This document shows positions 35,431-48,356 of a DNA stretch of 64,000 bases, one piece after another (the stretch's first letter is position 1; each line of letters starts with the position of its first letter). The position numbers and the translations under genes were made by a program. This DNA is from Pyxicephalus adspersus. Lineage: Eukaryota > Chordata > Amphibia > Anura > Pyxicephalidae. The DNA lies in NCBI RefSeq assembly GCF_032062135.1, contig NC_092863.1, positions 18,372,580 to 18,436,579 on the forward strand, written 5' to 3'. The notes below the pieces were generated by a model, which saw only the letters and a list, made by a program, of their open reading frames with translations, made no database searches and had not been told where the DNA came from.

Positions 35431-35929
35431 ATAATGTAACCTGATGAGGACCAGTTGTTTTTTTATTATCTCCTGATACGCAAAACCTTGAAACTAAAAA
35501 AGAGGGTAATTTAAATTTTTTTCTTTATTGTATTTTGGGTCGATCTAAAGCAGTGGTGGATTCCTGGTGCTTAAATATGATGATGGAATACAATTGTATG
35601 GTGGCCTTATGTTTATTAACAAAAAATGAGTTCCTGACTATTTGTTGGTAGTAGTTGGGGTCATGGACTTTTGTATTGTTAAATTCTTGTCAGCACATTT
35701 ATTTCTTACCTCCGGAAATGTAGATGCACACTCACCCTCCCCTGACATACTGATTACTGGTTTAAACAAAAAATTATATATATCCAATACATCAAGATCT
35801 GCAGCTAGCTCCTCTTTGCACTAACATAACGTTACTGGTGCTTGGTGATTCCAGCAGTGCCTTCACCTTGTTAATATAAAAAGTCAATTCTTGAAGGTGA
35901 CTTAATATTTCTATGGAGGGGGAAGATAA

Positions 35930-36009
35930 GCGAACCTGAAAGGCAAAAATTGCTCATTGCTCAAGGAACCCCTATCAACCTCTGGAGGAACCCTGGTTGA
36001 GAAATTCTG
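35930..36009 (-). mobile_element. hAT-like terminal fragment
   Basis: Reverse complement starts CAGAATTTCTCAACCAGGGTTCC, a hAT-type terminus related to family B, and continues into TTGAGCAATGAGCAATTTTTGCCTTTC. One end only. Confidence 0.55.
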
Positions 36010-36519
36010 TCCTAGAGGAATGCAACTCATTATTTAGCTGTAAGATGCTGGTTGATAAGATCATTGGTCAAGCTTTGGAAATTGTCTCACTTCTTGTGGA
36101 ATTTAAAACAGTTCCAAACCTAATCTTCAGTCTCTACCCGAATGTGTTTTACAGTATGTCTGCGTTCATGTGTCAAACTGCCACTTTAGAATAGAATGGG
36201 GCTCCTTTGTGACTGCAACTTTTTTACATCTTATTTTTATTATATCTAATTATTTTGTTATTGCATTGTTACTTCTATCTGTTCATATACAATTAAATGT
36301 TATATTTTGTACAAAAAGGAGAATAAATTGAGAAAGATGTTTTTTAAGGCAAAGTAAAGATTGTACTAAACATCAAGCAAGTCATATAATCAATTGTCAA
36401 TACAAATCATATTAAAAACTGTACACAAAATTGGTTTGGAAACCCCATTCAAATCGTCATGGTGGTGATGCCTGTCAACTATACACAAAAAGCTAAGTAT
36501 GTTTATATGCAGGGAAATC

Positions 36520-36575
36520 GTCTGAAACCCGACGCCTTTTGCCGATTGGCTTCATCAGGTGATGTACTGAGAACA
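36520..36575 (-). ncRNA. Decayed hammerhead-like motif D
   Basis: Minus strand reads CTGATGA (36558-36552), A, stem II GCC-AATC-GGC, then AAAAGGCGTC where the other copies have GAAACNNGUH. The invariant G of GAAA is lost and stem I pairs poorly, so cleavage is not expected. It is clearly related to motifs A-C by layout. Confidence 0.4.
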
Positions 36576-36582
36576 AAGCATA

Positions 36583-36700
36583 CCGTGTTTCCCCGATGAT
36601 AAGGCATCCCCATCAAATAAGCCACCCCCCGATTTTTGCTCAAACAATTAAAATAAAGCACACCCTGCAAATAAGACATCCTCCGATACCTGATACTGTG
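36583..36700 (+). repeat. Degenerate AAATAAG-CATCCCCCGAT repeat
   Basis: After CCGTGTTTCCCCGATGATAAGG, units close to CAAATAAGMCAYCCYCCGAT recur (about 36594, 36614, 36667). I recognise this as a widespread vertebrate repeat motif but cannot name its class. Confidence 0.45.
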
Positions 36701-37520
36701 TGCCTCTGTGTGACTCCTCGATGCTGGCTGCAGTGCAGAGTGAAACTGAATATTTATTTATTCTTTTAGATCTGACCATAATAAATAATGAATCAAATAT
36801 GCACAAAACTACTAAATATTCCCTTTCAGATTTGTATCCTAAGGCTTACACGGCATTCACGGCACAATGAAGCTTAGAGCAAATGAATTAAAATATATTC
36901 AGTATAAAGGCTGCTATCATCCTGATAACAATGCCTTTTGTAGCTCTCCTGCTGTGTCCCCATGCCAAGAGATCCATTGCAGAGGTCAACAAACTGACAC
37001 CTTGTGGCATCCTGGTCTGTGAGTCACCTACAGAAGGCAAAGCCTTTAGGAAACTCCTGCTGGGTGCTCCACAGAGAAAAGGTTCTAGCTCTAGAGAATA
37101 TGCAGTTTTCTCTCAGATATTCTGAGAAAAGGTCAATTTGGCATTAGTGGATGTCTTTCTGCACAGAACAAGCCTGAATGGAGCCCCCGGGACCCAGCCG
37201 TGCATAGATGCTGCTATTGTAAGCCTGGTGTGATTTGTGTTGACACGTCTGAGTTTTCATTATATACACAAGGCTTTATTCCTGCAGTGTAAAGAAGCCA
37301 ATGAGCAGGCTAATATTCCAGTGGAACTCTCATAACCCCTTAGCAAATGGCACTTGGGGGCATATTTATCAAAGAGACTTATTTATGTCATGCAAGATGA
37401 ACACCAAGATGGACTTATTCTTGTGCCCAAAGCCAAATTTTCAGTGTGTAGCCCACACATTTAGCAAATGTTTAAAACTAGAAACAGGCGACAAAATAGC
37501 TTGTGTGCTTTGACATAAAG

Positions 37521-37871
37521 CAGGGGTCGGCAAATTCCGGCCTTTAGGCCAGATACAGCCTAATGCTGCAGGTTGCCGGCGGATTGGCCAGGGGGCCTTA
37601 GGAACTACCGGAGCCGCTGGAGCTCTGGTGCCACCCTCTGCAGTTGCTCACCTATTTACGGCGGCCGGCGTTGATACTTCCGCTGCGGCGGGAAATAGGG
37701 AAAGCTCCCTGAAGGTAAACCCCTCCCCTCTGCAAAGCATACGGAGGACAGGGATTTCTCTTCACGGGGCGTTTCCTGGTGATGGGCGGAGTCATTAGGG
37801 CGGGTCCCTCCTAGTGTGCTCCCGCCCACCCCATAAATGGCCTAGTGGCCATAAAACTTTGCCGACCCCTG
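37521..37871. mobile_element. Non-autonomous hAT element, family C
   Basis: 351 bp, starts CAGGGGTCGGCAAATTCCGG and ends AACTTTGCCGACCCCTG, with an exact 8-bp target duplication ACATAAAG (37513-37520 and 37872-37879). The interior is GC-rich (GGCGGCCGGCG; CCGCTGCGGCGGGAA) against an AT-rich background. No transposase ORF. Confidence 0.9.
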
Positions 37872-37879
37872 ACATAAAG

Positions 37880-40800
37880 GATCACAGGCTCCAGCAAGTT
37901 AAATTGTGGCAAACTGGCAACTTTTACTGCATTCTGCATTTACATATTCTAATTTTACATTTAGGGCATCCATACAGGGTACATTAGTTTATGGGACAAA
38001 GAGTCAAGAACTACCAGTTTTTGACACAATGCCATGAACCAATGAAAATTGTAAAGCTTTCCTAACTGTTCCAAAACCACCTTCATAAAATTACCATACA
38101 TAGCAAAACAACAGGTTCACTGCTCAGAACCTCACTTCTGCATATACTCATGTTAGCGCTTTGGTACTGTACAGTCACATGGTGTTGGGAGGGAGCCATA
38201 TGTGAGAGCCATCTTGGAACTGACAGAAGTTTACCCATTACTTCTTCAGCAGCAAATAAAATGCTGAATATGAAAAGCAAAAGTTTACAATAATACCTTA
38301 TACGTCAATGTTTAAAGCATCAGGGCACTAAATAAATATGCAGTACATGCATATCCCTAATATATCTCATAAAACCCTTGCAAATAGAGAAAAATACCCA
38401 CTGATATTGAATAAAACCACATCTGTTTGTGGACTGAAATTGGAAGAATTGGTGTTGGCCGTGTCCAATTTTCCATTAAACCATTTAACTAAACTTAGGG
38501 ACTAATTATTCTGTAAAGAACTGTAGGGATTTCTTTTGATTATACTGGAATTGAGCATGGGACAGCTCTGAAGTTCAGACAAACCAATTTGCGTTTAAAA
38601 AACAGATAACAAAATATTTTCAATGGTATGATTTAAAGATCAATATGTAGCAAAAGGTATACCTGTACATAAAGCATTGGCCAAACTTGTGGCATAGAGT
38701 GGTGTTATGAAGTATATGATGGTGTTATGTTTCCAGAGAGAAAAGACGAAAAATGCATTGTCATTGGGAATACTGTTACATTTGCAGTTCTACGGATTAC
38801 TTACTTACCAATTACTTAGCCTCCATGCAGTTTCTATGATGCTTGGTCTACTTTAACAATGGGTCCAGTATCATTTGTATCAAGTAATAAAACCATGGCC
38901 TTACTTAAACTGCAGCAATGGCATAAAGTGCTGTTTAGTTCTAAAATAGAAGATGACTCCATTAGCAGTCAATGATGAGCTATTTCTTTTTTTATGCCAA
39001 GATTCATTAGAAATATGACATCTTTAACACAGTTGGTTGCTATGTGTGACATTCAAATATTTACTTTGATCTATTTGTTATAATGTGTGTATGTCTGTTT
39101 GTAAAGAACATTTTTGGTAGCCCCGTGGAGCTGAAAATATATATCACTGTACAAATGCAGTTGTCAGGTTCAGAAGACTGGCCTTGTCAGCGGGAAGTGA
39201 TCTCTATAGATGTGTCAAGCCCTCAGAGTATCTCCCAGCGCAAAAAAAGAAGAAGCTTTATGACTGCAATTTCATGAGCAGGACTGTCAGTCTTGCTAAT
39301 AAGCTTTTTCTCCTATATACCAATGCTCTAAGGCCCCATGCTGTTGTGCATAGTTTGTGTGGCATGATTGGTGTCATTAGTAAAGGGGCATTAGATAATG
39401 GGCATAGGGCCATGGAGTAGGAATAACCTTCCAGTTGTACAGTAAGTGTGTGCTTAGAGTCCATTCTGAATATAGCCAATTTAAATGAGATAATAGAGAG
39501 GATGATTTTATTTTTAAAATGTTATGTTGTTGTGCAAGGCTTGGTTTTATCATCTCTTTCTGAACAGTATTGCAAATTACTTTCACAGGCTGTTCTCACT
39601 TTATAAAAACCTTGAAATAAAGCCAACTTAAAGTAAACGATTTATTAAAACTTACACATCAAAAAGGCTTATGTCAGTACATCATACTATATTACTGTGC
39701 ATAAAAAAGTTTGCCAATAATAAAATATTGTTTTTCCCAGCCTAGATGACATGGTCATGGCTTTCAATCATTACTACAAAGTCTATTGTTTTCAACCAGC
39801 AATTAGTTATTGTATCAGAGTAGAAAGGCTGCCCATGTAAACGGAACATTACAAACTATACAGAGAAACTTTTTTTTTTCAATCTTCAATAAAAGAAAAA
39901 ATGCCAACAAACTAGTGTTAAAAGGTACAATGATCAGAAACTGGAAATTGGTATGAAACAAAATGTTCTGGATATAAATAGGAATAAATATACATGTCTG
40001 GTGATAAAAAATTATGAATTTTTAGGAGGCAATCCCAGTTGTTATCTTAGGCTGGTATCCTTGCAGTATCCAGCCAGCTTCTTCACATTTTTTCCTGTAT
40101 TACCCTGATGTTTTTGGACCTTTATTTAAATTTTGAGCATTAGGTTGATTTGATGATTTGAGTAACCCATGCACTATGAGTGGGGGCAAAAAAGTCTTTT
40201 CAATTGGTAAAAATCAATTTTTGGGCTTTAAACATGACACTGGTGATTGGCTAGAGCTCAAAACTATTTGAAATGAGTAAATATCAAGAGCTCTGTTGAC
40301 ATAAAGGTATTATCTTCCACCTATACACCTAAAATACATTTCATCCTCCAAGAGTAGTGATTCCATATTTTTTGAGTTTTGTGGAGTTTTGAAAAAAAAC
40401 TGTTATTTTGTCCTGCACAGAGGAAGCATAATTTTTTTATTTATTTTACACTTGCATTCTTGAGCAATTCTTTATAATCAGCAGCATGTTCACGTATAAA
40501 TATCTTATTTAGGATGTTATGTCCGGTCCTAAGTGATCTTAGTGTTACTGCTGTGCTATGAAACCCTTCAGCTCTTCACCCTCCCTGTGATAGGTTCCTA
40601 TTGAACGTGAACTGCACTCATTAAATGATACTCATTAAATCAGATAGGCTTGTAATTATACAGTCTTACTAATTGCAGTAATGATAACAGTAATTTTGTA
40701 ACATATATTTTGCTTCATAATTGCAGGAACAGCTTTAAGTAATAAAAAGTGCTATGTTAAAAGGGTGCCGGATACCAATAGTTTGTCTAACTTGTTTGTG

Positions 40801-41200
40801 ATATTGTATTTCAGGTGCTATAAGTTCAAATATATAATGGGGTTGTGTGCAGGAGTCGGAACTTTCGGTGGCAGAATGAGGCCATGACAAAATACAATAT
40901 GATATGATGTAATGGAAAGGACTGATGTTTGTTACCTGTATCACCTGTGAAGGTCTTTCCTCCTGAGTGAGTGAAGAATGACGCTGCAAAGTTCCATAGT
41001 TTGAAGAATGTTCCCCTCTAGTTGCACTTCCAAAACTGACATTTATTCCTGCTAAATGTAAAAAGTAAAGAAAGAGAAAGAAAAGAGGTTTGCGGCTCCC
41101 AACTTGATTAAAGAATTGCTCATATATTTAGGCACATTAAGTGAAAAAAATATACATGCAAATTACACAGGATATGGGTTCATTGGGAACTATACATACG
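37880..41200. other. Unassigned noncoding stretch
   Basis: About 3.3 kb of AT-rich DNA with no gene and no repeat boundary I can support. Confidence 0.4.
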
Positions 41201-41210
41201 TGCTCCTATT

Positions 41211-41301
41211 AACAGATTTCAACGTAAGTCTAATGAATGGCTTATAATAAAGAGGACCTCTTTATTATAAGTCAAACATTAGACTTACGCTGAAATTTGT
41301 T
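41211..41301. repeat. 91-bp near-perfect palindrome
   Basis: Left arm 41211-41255 and right arm 41257-41301 pair over most of their length around a single central base. The inner parts are GCTTATAATAAAGAGG with CCTCTTTATTATAAG. The outer parts are TTTCAACGTAAGTCTAATG with CATTAGACTTACGCTGAAA. Short mismatched patches separate inner and outer blocks. Such a sequence would form a long hairpin or cruciform. No flanking duplication was found. Confidence 0.85.
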
Positions 41302-41507
41302 CATTCATTTTTCTGGATGTACCTTATACAATTATCTTTGTTATTTTTTGCGTATTATTCACTTCATGCAATTACCATTGCTATGCCTTAAAATGTTGCT
41401 TTTTCAACAATGTTGGTTTTACGTTTTTGTATATGTTACCAATAATTTTTTATCTTTATAATGTTTTATATACATATACAGACCGTTAAGCTTGTTAACT
41501 ACCATAT

Positions 41508-41937
41508 NNNNNNNNNNNNNNNNNNNNNNNNNNNNNNNNNNNNNNNNNNNNNNNNNNNNNNNNNNNNNNNNNNNNNNNNNNNNNNNNNNNNNNNNNNNNN
41601 NNNNNNNNNNNNNNNNNNNNNNNNNNNNNNNNNNNNNNNNNNNNNNNNNNNNNNNNNNNNNNNNNNNNNNNNNNNNNNNNNNNNNNNNNNNNNNNNNNNN
41701 NNNNNNNNNNNNNNNNNNNNNNNNNNNNNNNNNNNNNNNNNNNNNNNNNNNNNNNNNNNNNNNNNNNNNNNNNNNNNNNNNNNNNNNNNNNNNNNNNNNN
41801 NNNNNNNNNNNNNNNNNNNNNNNNNNNNNNNNNNNNNNNNNNNNNNNNNNNNNNNNNNNNNNNNNNNNNNNNNNNNNNNNNNNNNNNNNNNNNNNNNNNN
41901 NNNNNNNNNNNNNNNNNNNNNNNNNNNNNNNNNNNNN
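41508..41937. other. Assembly gap
   Basis: A run of 430 N about 200 bp after the palindrome at 41211-41301. Confidence 1.
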
Positions 41938-43520
41938 TTGGCCAAGGTGTCCTTGCCTTTTTTTAACAGTTTGCTGGAATTTCAGCAATTCACTATTTTA
42001 CTGGCTTAATATGAATTTAGTGTGGATAGGCTCCAAAGTTTTGGCCTCCCCCTCTTTCTTTCATTTTTCCATGGCAGTCCACTGGATCCTGATTCACCAG
42101 AAAGTAGAGCGCCCTGGTGGCCTGTGATGCCAACAATCCTCTTCTAAGCCCTACTTTTCCTTCTGTCCAGGCTATTTTATCTTCTTCACCCTGCTGACTG
42201 CTATCTTCCTACATCTTCTTAATGTTCCAGGGGGCAAGGCCCATATTCGTTAAATAGGCAGCAACCAAGGTGAACAAAGACAGCTATAAGACCCCATGCA
42301 ATATGCAGAAGGTTGATTGCAATATGGCCAATTTTCAGGGCTGTCAGTACAAATAATATTATTAAACAGAAGGTTATAAGGCCTATAGTCCTTAAGCTTT
42401 TTAAATAAACAGAATCCTACTGTATACAGGGGGTCTTCTACCTCTACAAATGAATATATTTGGTAAAGCTGGCCATACAATATGCATTATTTACAATATT
42501 TTACAACTAATTGGCATGATATAGCACTTATATTAACAGTTTTAAATCTCTATGCATAATACTAATTGTTATGCAAAATGTTACAGTACAAGTAGCATTG
42601 ATCGCATAAACCTATATATGACCATTACCACCTCATGGAAGTTAGGAGCAAGCAGGTAATATAGAGAACGCAACCATCAGAAGCATTAAGAGGAGAAAGG
42701 CTTTTTCACTCAAGCGTAGCATGAAGTTAATAGAGTCAGCGTGATATAAAGCCTATTCTGACATTTGACAATTACACAGGAAATAGCAGTAATGTATCTT
42801 TCAGCCTTATTTGACTTTTGCAGACTTGGCACCGGAGGCATTGCTAAATGACATGGTCACAAGACACATGCCCCTGTCCCCTCTTTTACTGTGGCTGTAC
42901 TCCAATGATGTTTAGCTGTCAGACAGACAAATTTCCCTGGGATGCCCTGGCTGGTTGTTATTTAAAATCACAGCTGAGCCTTGCCCTCAGCTCTTTGTCT
43001 AAAGAGAAACTAGCCAGGGACCTGATTACCAATTTTGCCAGTATTTTGTTTAAGATGCATATGTTAGTGATCACAAGATGTGCTCATTCCCAAATGCACT
43101 TTACTGCCATGCTTTGTTCCAATCCTTGTCAATACTTCTCAATCCTAATGTGGCTAGACGCTGTCTAGAGGTTTAATTAGTGGAATGAACTTACATTGCC
43201 CCAGCTTCTTTATAGCAATAAAAGGAATGACAACAGATTCTAAATGAAACAGATTCAGTTATTCTAGCCATTTTTTTTGTTGATCTGTTTGCAAATCGGA
43301 GGAAATCTAAAGATTCCCATAGACATATAATAAATCTATCATCAGGGCATTGCAAGGTCCAGGCACCTAGGAGTCCCTAATTGTCTCCCTGTGACTCCCT
43401 ATGACTCCCACTAAGTGAGCAACAAAATACTGATTGAGTTGTTAAAAACAGTTGTTCAAATTGATTGTTAAAAAAGGGCCACTTGGCTTGCTTTTCACAA
43501 AAATATAGTAGTATAAAATT
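41938..43520. other. Unassigned, repeat-poor stretch
   Basis: No gene recognised. A 106-codon open frame at 42848-43168 has no known motif. The part at about 42640-43110 is repeat-free and balanced in composition. Confidence 0.35.
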
Positions 43521-43524
43521 ATAT

Positions 43525-43570
43525 ATAGTTATTATTATTATTATTATTATTATTAATAATAATAATAAAC
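43525..43570. repeat. (ATT)n/(AAT)n microsatellite at LINE tail
   Basis: TTATTATTATTATT... switches to AATAATAATAAT, forming a palindromic microsatellite at the 3' end of the minus-strand LINE. Confidence 0.9.
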
Positions 43571-45575
43571 AGGATTTATATATATTTATAGCACCAACAA
43601 ATGACAGACAGATACAGACAATGACACAGGAGGAAAGGACCCTGCCCAGAAGAGCTTACAATCTAGGAGGTGGGGGAAGAAACACACAATAGGAGGGGAG
43701 ATATGTAGTGGTGGGAAGAAGTGACGGTTTCAAAAGATGGGTAGGAAAGTTTGAAAAAATGGGGTTTGATTCCCCTCCTAAATGAGCATAAAGTAGAAGC
43801 AAGCCGAACAGGATAAGGAAGACTATTCCAGAGAGTGGGGGCAGCTCTAGAAAAGTCTTGTATCCGTGCATGTGATGAGGTTATGATTGAGGAAGTCAGT
43901 TGCAGGTCATTGGAGGAGCGGAGAGATCGGCTGGGGGAGTATTTTTCTTACCAGGTCAGAAATGTAAGTGAGACAAGAATTGTGGGAGGATTTGAAGGCA
44001 AAGCAAAGGGGCTTGATTTTGATTCTAAGGTGAAATGGAAGCCAATGAAGAGATCTGCAAGGAGATGCAGCAGAAGAAGAGTGGTGGGAAGGATGGAGGA
44101 GTCTGGCTGCAGCATTCATAATAGATTGTAGAGGAGAGAGTCAGGTTAGTGGAATACCAGAGAGGAGGATGTTACAGTAGTCTAGACGAGATGATAAGAG
44201 CGTGTATGGAGTTTGGTGGTCCCTTGGGGACAGGTTTGGCGCATTTTAGAGATGTTGCATAGGTGAGAGTGACAGGACCTGGAAATGTTCTGAATATGGG
44301 GTGGGGGGGATAAGAGGGTGGAATGAAAGGTGACGCCAAAACAACATGCTTGAGGGGAGGGACGAATAACAGTGTTGTTATCAGTTAGGAATATGTCAGG
44401 GGGAGATTTGGAATTTGAAGAGGAGAAGATGATGAGTTCTGTTTTATCCAGGTTGAGTTTCAGGAATCGGTCAGACATCCATGATGAGATGGCTGACAGG
44501 CAGCATGAGACCTTATCCAGGACTGAGGAAGACAGGTCAGGGGTGGACAGATAGATTTGACTGTCATCAGCATACAGATGGTACTGTAAGCCAAAGGAGA
44601 AGATGAGACTACCGAGAGAGGAGGAGTACAGAGAAAAGAGAACCAGTCCAAGGACTGACCCTTGGGGAACACCAACGGGGAGGAGAGTGGGTGAGCAATT
44701 ACCATTGAAAGAAACTTGAAAGGAGCGGTCAGACAGATAGGAAACAAACCGAGAGAGAGCGGTGTCACTGATACCAATGGAGCGCATGATTTGTATTAGA
44801 AGGGGGTGATCAACAGTATCAAAAGCAGAGGAAAGATCAAGGAGAAGGAGGAGGGAAAAGTTGCCATGAGATTTAGCTCTGACGAGGTCATTGGCCACTT
44901 TAGTAAGGGCTGTTTTGGCGGAATGGGCAGTTCGAAACCCAGACTGGAGAGGGTAAAGCTACGTACACACTTCCAATTATTACCGTTGGAAAACGAACGA
45001 CGAACGATCCTGCACGATATCTACGAACGATCGTATAGCACCGATCCTGCACATAGAGATAACGACACGATCGTTCGTAGATATTGTACACACAATAGAT
45101 ACGATCGTTTGAGCGATAGAGGAACTATGTGCACGACAGGAAAGTAAACGAGCGTTCGTTCATTACGCATGCTCAGCTCATGGACGATCAACGAACGACT
45201 GTACACACGAACGATGTTCAACGATCGTCGCCCAATCCGATCCGCCGGTCCGGTCGTTCGTTTCCAACAACTTTCCTCGTTCGTCGGCGTCGTTGGTTAC
45301 TTTTTTACGAACGATTTTTTGCCCAATCGATCGTTCGTCGTTCGATTGGAACAATAAAAATTGAAAGTGTGTACGCACCTTAAAGGAGAGAGTTGGAGCT
45401 CAGGTAATCAGTGGATCTTTTGTAGAGAAGGCACTTAAGAACTTTGGAAACATAGAATAGGAGGGAGATAGGACGGTAGCTAGAAGGTAGGGAGGGGTCT
45501 AATGAGGGTTTCTTCAGGATAGGGAGAAATATGGCATGTTTGAAAGCCGAGGGGTAGATACCAGTAGAAAATCAC
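43549..45575 (-). pseudogene. L2/CR1-clade LINE, 5'-truncated, reverse transcriptase relic
   Basis: Reading the minus strand, a block near 45560-45385 (LPILKKPSLDP; SYRPISLL) is followed, after a nested 423-bp element, by FRTAHSAK and then a 238-codon open frame at 44898-44182. That frame has the reverse-transcriptase motifs [21 protein letters not shown] and [10 protein letters not shown], then LNLDKTELI. Downstream are NAAARLL and LHWLPFHLRIKIK (about 44119-44030), typical of the C-terminal end. Stops and frameshifts occur after 44182. The 3' UTR (ATTGTAAGCTCTTCTGGGCA, then TATATAAATCC and an ATT tail) matches 57187-57338. The endonuclease domain is missing. The catalytic YADD is intact but the copy cannot be functional. 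Confidence 0.9.
44958..45380. mobile_element. 423-bp palindromic MITE, copy 2, nested in LINE
   Basis: Same length and very similar sequence to 30359-30781. An exact 4-bp target duplication TAAA lies at 44954-44957 and 45381-45384. Removing the element plus one TAAA restores a continuous LINE frame across the site, so the insertion postdates the LINE. The similarity of the two copies suggests they spread recently. Confidence 0.9.
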
Positions 45576-47435
45576 CACAGGACAAAAGTCAGCTAATTCG
45601 TTTTGATCAAGAGTTGTATATTTCTTTGTTTCAAGGCAATACCAGCCCTTTTCTTCAGTACTGTTTGTATGTAACCAATGTCAATGCCACAAAATACACT
45701 CAATCCTGCTAATAAATCAAGGTACCATTCATGCATTTTAAAAGTTAAAATGATAGGTTTCAATTATAAGAAACTTATGTCAACGTAAGTGATGGACAAT
45801 GCTTAGTAATGGACAGAGAGTAGTGGAAGGGAGTGCAAACATGGGGGAGATAAAAATTTCGATAAAAGCAAAAGTAAAATGCACTGTCTACATGTCAATA
45901 CCTTGCAATTTTTTACATAAGTGGCAAAGCTCTCATTTAGGATTCACCCACTGCCAAAAGAAGAAGACATGAAGACATGAAGAGAAAACAGATATACTGT
46001 TTGCTTGTTTTTAAGGTTGCAAGGGTAATCTACTGGGGTGCTAATAGGGGTGGCCTCATGAGCCCCCAGTGGGGCTTTAAAATTTAAACAACATCTACAA
46101 ATTACCTAATTAAACTAATATATTGACTGATCGGTGCATATGTGTATATATTTTCTATTAGCCCATGGTACCTCATTTGGATAGCAGCACTGTCAACTCT
46201 GAAAATGCTTTACCCAGGTAAGAACTGGAGAACCCCAAATGCGGACATTGCAAGAGGTAAAACACAGGCATTCAAACAGTCAGGCCGTATATAAAAGCAA
46301 GTTAGAAAGTTTTGGTTGGGAAACAAGTCATGCATGGGAAATTAGTCAGCAAGGTGGTTAATTCAAAAGAGTTAGCAATTTTATAGTCGGGTGAGATCAA
46401 GCCGAAGAATGGTCCAGGCAGCAACCAAGAATGGCCATTTGATATCAGGTCCATAACAAAAAATCAAGAACAAAAGCACAACCTAGTTATAAGCAAATAC
46501 TATCAGAGAGCCACCTTACCCATATTAGCAATTGTTTTGCAAATTCTGGCCAATCAGTGGTCAAGATGTAGGGTGAGGCAGGATCAAAATAGCATGAGAA
46601 GCAGGCTCCTGCTGCTGTAAACTTCGCCCTACCTTTTTTTAATTAGCGCAATGTTCTTCATACATTAGATGTGCTTCTTTGCCATTTTAGCATATTTGGC
46701 TGTTTTAATTACTCTGGATCCAGAACAATTAACAATTTTGGGTAACAATATGCCTATGCTGAACTCTTATCTGCTACTTAGGTCTTAGCTTTGTGAATTA
46801 TAGAACCACCTGCCCATATTATGGAGTAGAGGACGTCTCTAGTCCTGCTCTAGGTTGACAACAATGCTGCTCCTCCATAGATGTAGTACACCGAGTGAGC
46901 ACCGTGACCTTTAGACAGGAAATGTGTTTTTGGTAGAATGACCAGTTGAAGATGTGTGTAGTTGTGTCCAACATATTTACATCTAAAAATAGACTGGAGA
47001 CTGGAAATCTTAGGATTTGATAGCCTCAAACCACATTGTTAGGGATAGACCTTGTAAGTGTCTGCAAACTGATTCATACTCATGTTCAATACTTTGAAGT
47101 GGGTTGTAGCATGATGAGATGAAGTTGAGATAAAGTACAAAAAACCATCAGGCATTTCAAGGTCAGGAAGTCAATTGTTTCCAAGGAAATAACAATACTG
47201 TTCTTTGTGAAGCATTTATCAACTCATTCCTGGTTAAGAGCTACGTTGTCAATCGTAGTGGTAGCAATTGACTCCAGTTTTTGAAATAATTACCTCAATA
47301 ATAACCTAAAAAAAAAAACTAATGAAACATGAAAATTAGGCAAAATAAACTAGATATGCCAATGTATACAAAATTAAATTTTTGAAATCCTTAATGTCAA
47401 AATATTATATAATTAGTATATTTACAGAACTAATC
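45576..47435. other. Unassigned noncoding stretch
   Basis: No gene recognised. Near 45640-45680 the minus strand has CTGAAGA and GAAAC around a hairpin, but the remaining hammerhead elements are absent. Confidence 0.35.
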
Positions 47436-47989
47436 ACAAAGAAGTCATTGAAAAACTCTGTATGATTTCCTTTTATGCTTATGATCAGGACAATCAAGTT
47501 TAAAGCTCCAGCAGTAGTCTGCCATCATGTGTCTATCCCATCTGCCCTGATACCTTTCTTCCATCACCTTTATATCTTGATGGAACCTCTCCCCTTGTTC
47601 CTCACTGAAATCACCAAGGTTTTCTGGAAATGTTTGCAAATGGCTATGGAGATAGTGTACCTTCAGTATCAGTCATGTAACTTTTGAAATTTGAATCATT
47701 GAACAGTTTTTGAATCTAGGGGCCATCAAAGATTCCTGCTTTTAATTTTTCAGTACTCAATCTGGGAAGAATCTACAAATGTAATTGAAGCAGTCACTGT
47801 CCTTGTTCAGATCTCTAACAAATTGCTTCAATAATCCCAACTGTATGTGTAGTGGAGGGAGAATGATTTTTTTCCTTGTCAACCATTGGCTCGTTAATGA
47901 TGTTCGCTGCACCTTTTTTCATGTTTTCCCTTGGAGGTCATGTCACTTGTTTACAGTGATCCTGCTTTGCTGTACCATACTATTTGCTA

Positions 47990-48050
47990 TACTATCCCAC
48001 AAGCAGTACTATACTATACTATATGCTGTACTATCCCACAAGCAGATGAA
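47990..48050. repeat. Short tandem duplication within pseudogene
   Basis: ACTATCCCACAAGCAG occurs twice, separated by a CTATA-rich spacer. It duplicates codons of the pseudogene right after its CFICLWDS block. Confidence 0.7.
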
Positions 48051-48356
48051 ACATGGGTACTTTGTGTATCCACTTTGCTGTTCAAGTAGGAAGTTCACTA
48101 TTTTTAAATCAACACATATGGACCATTGGTGTTCATTATAGCAACGCTTTTGTATGACCATTTGCATATTTTCATATTCTTCTTTAAGTTTTGTTAAGTG
48201 ACCAATTGGAATTGATGCATAGCAGTTGCCATTATGCAGTAAAACAGATTTCAAACTTCAAGTGGAGCTATCTATGAAAAGCTGCCAGTCTTCTGCTTGG
48301 TATTTTGGTCATACCATATGGGCTAGTAGTCCAGGGATGTTACAACAGTACACAAA

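Noticed and set aside
41419..42127. Long open frames across the second gap
   Set aside because: They consist almost wholly of N.
45640..45680. Another hammerhead-like site (CTGAAGA, a 5-bp hairpin, GAAAC on the minus strand)
   Set aside because: Lacks the GUH cleavage triplet at the right place and stem I arms do not pair. It may be a distant relative only.
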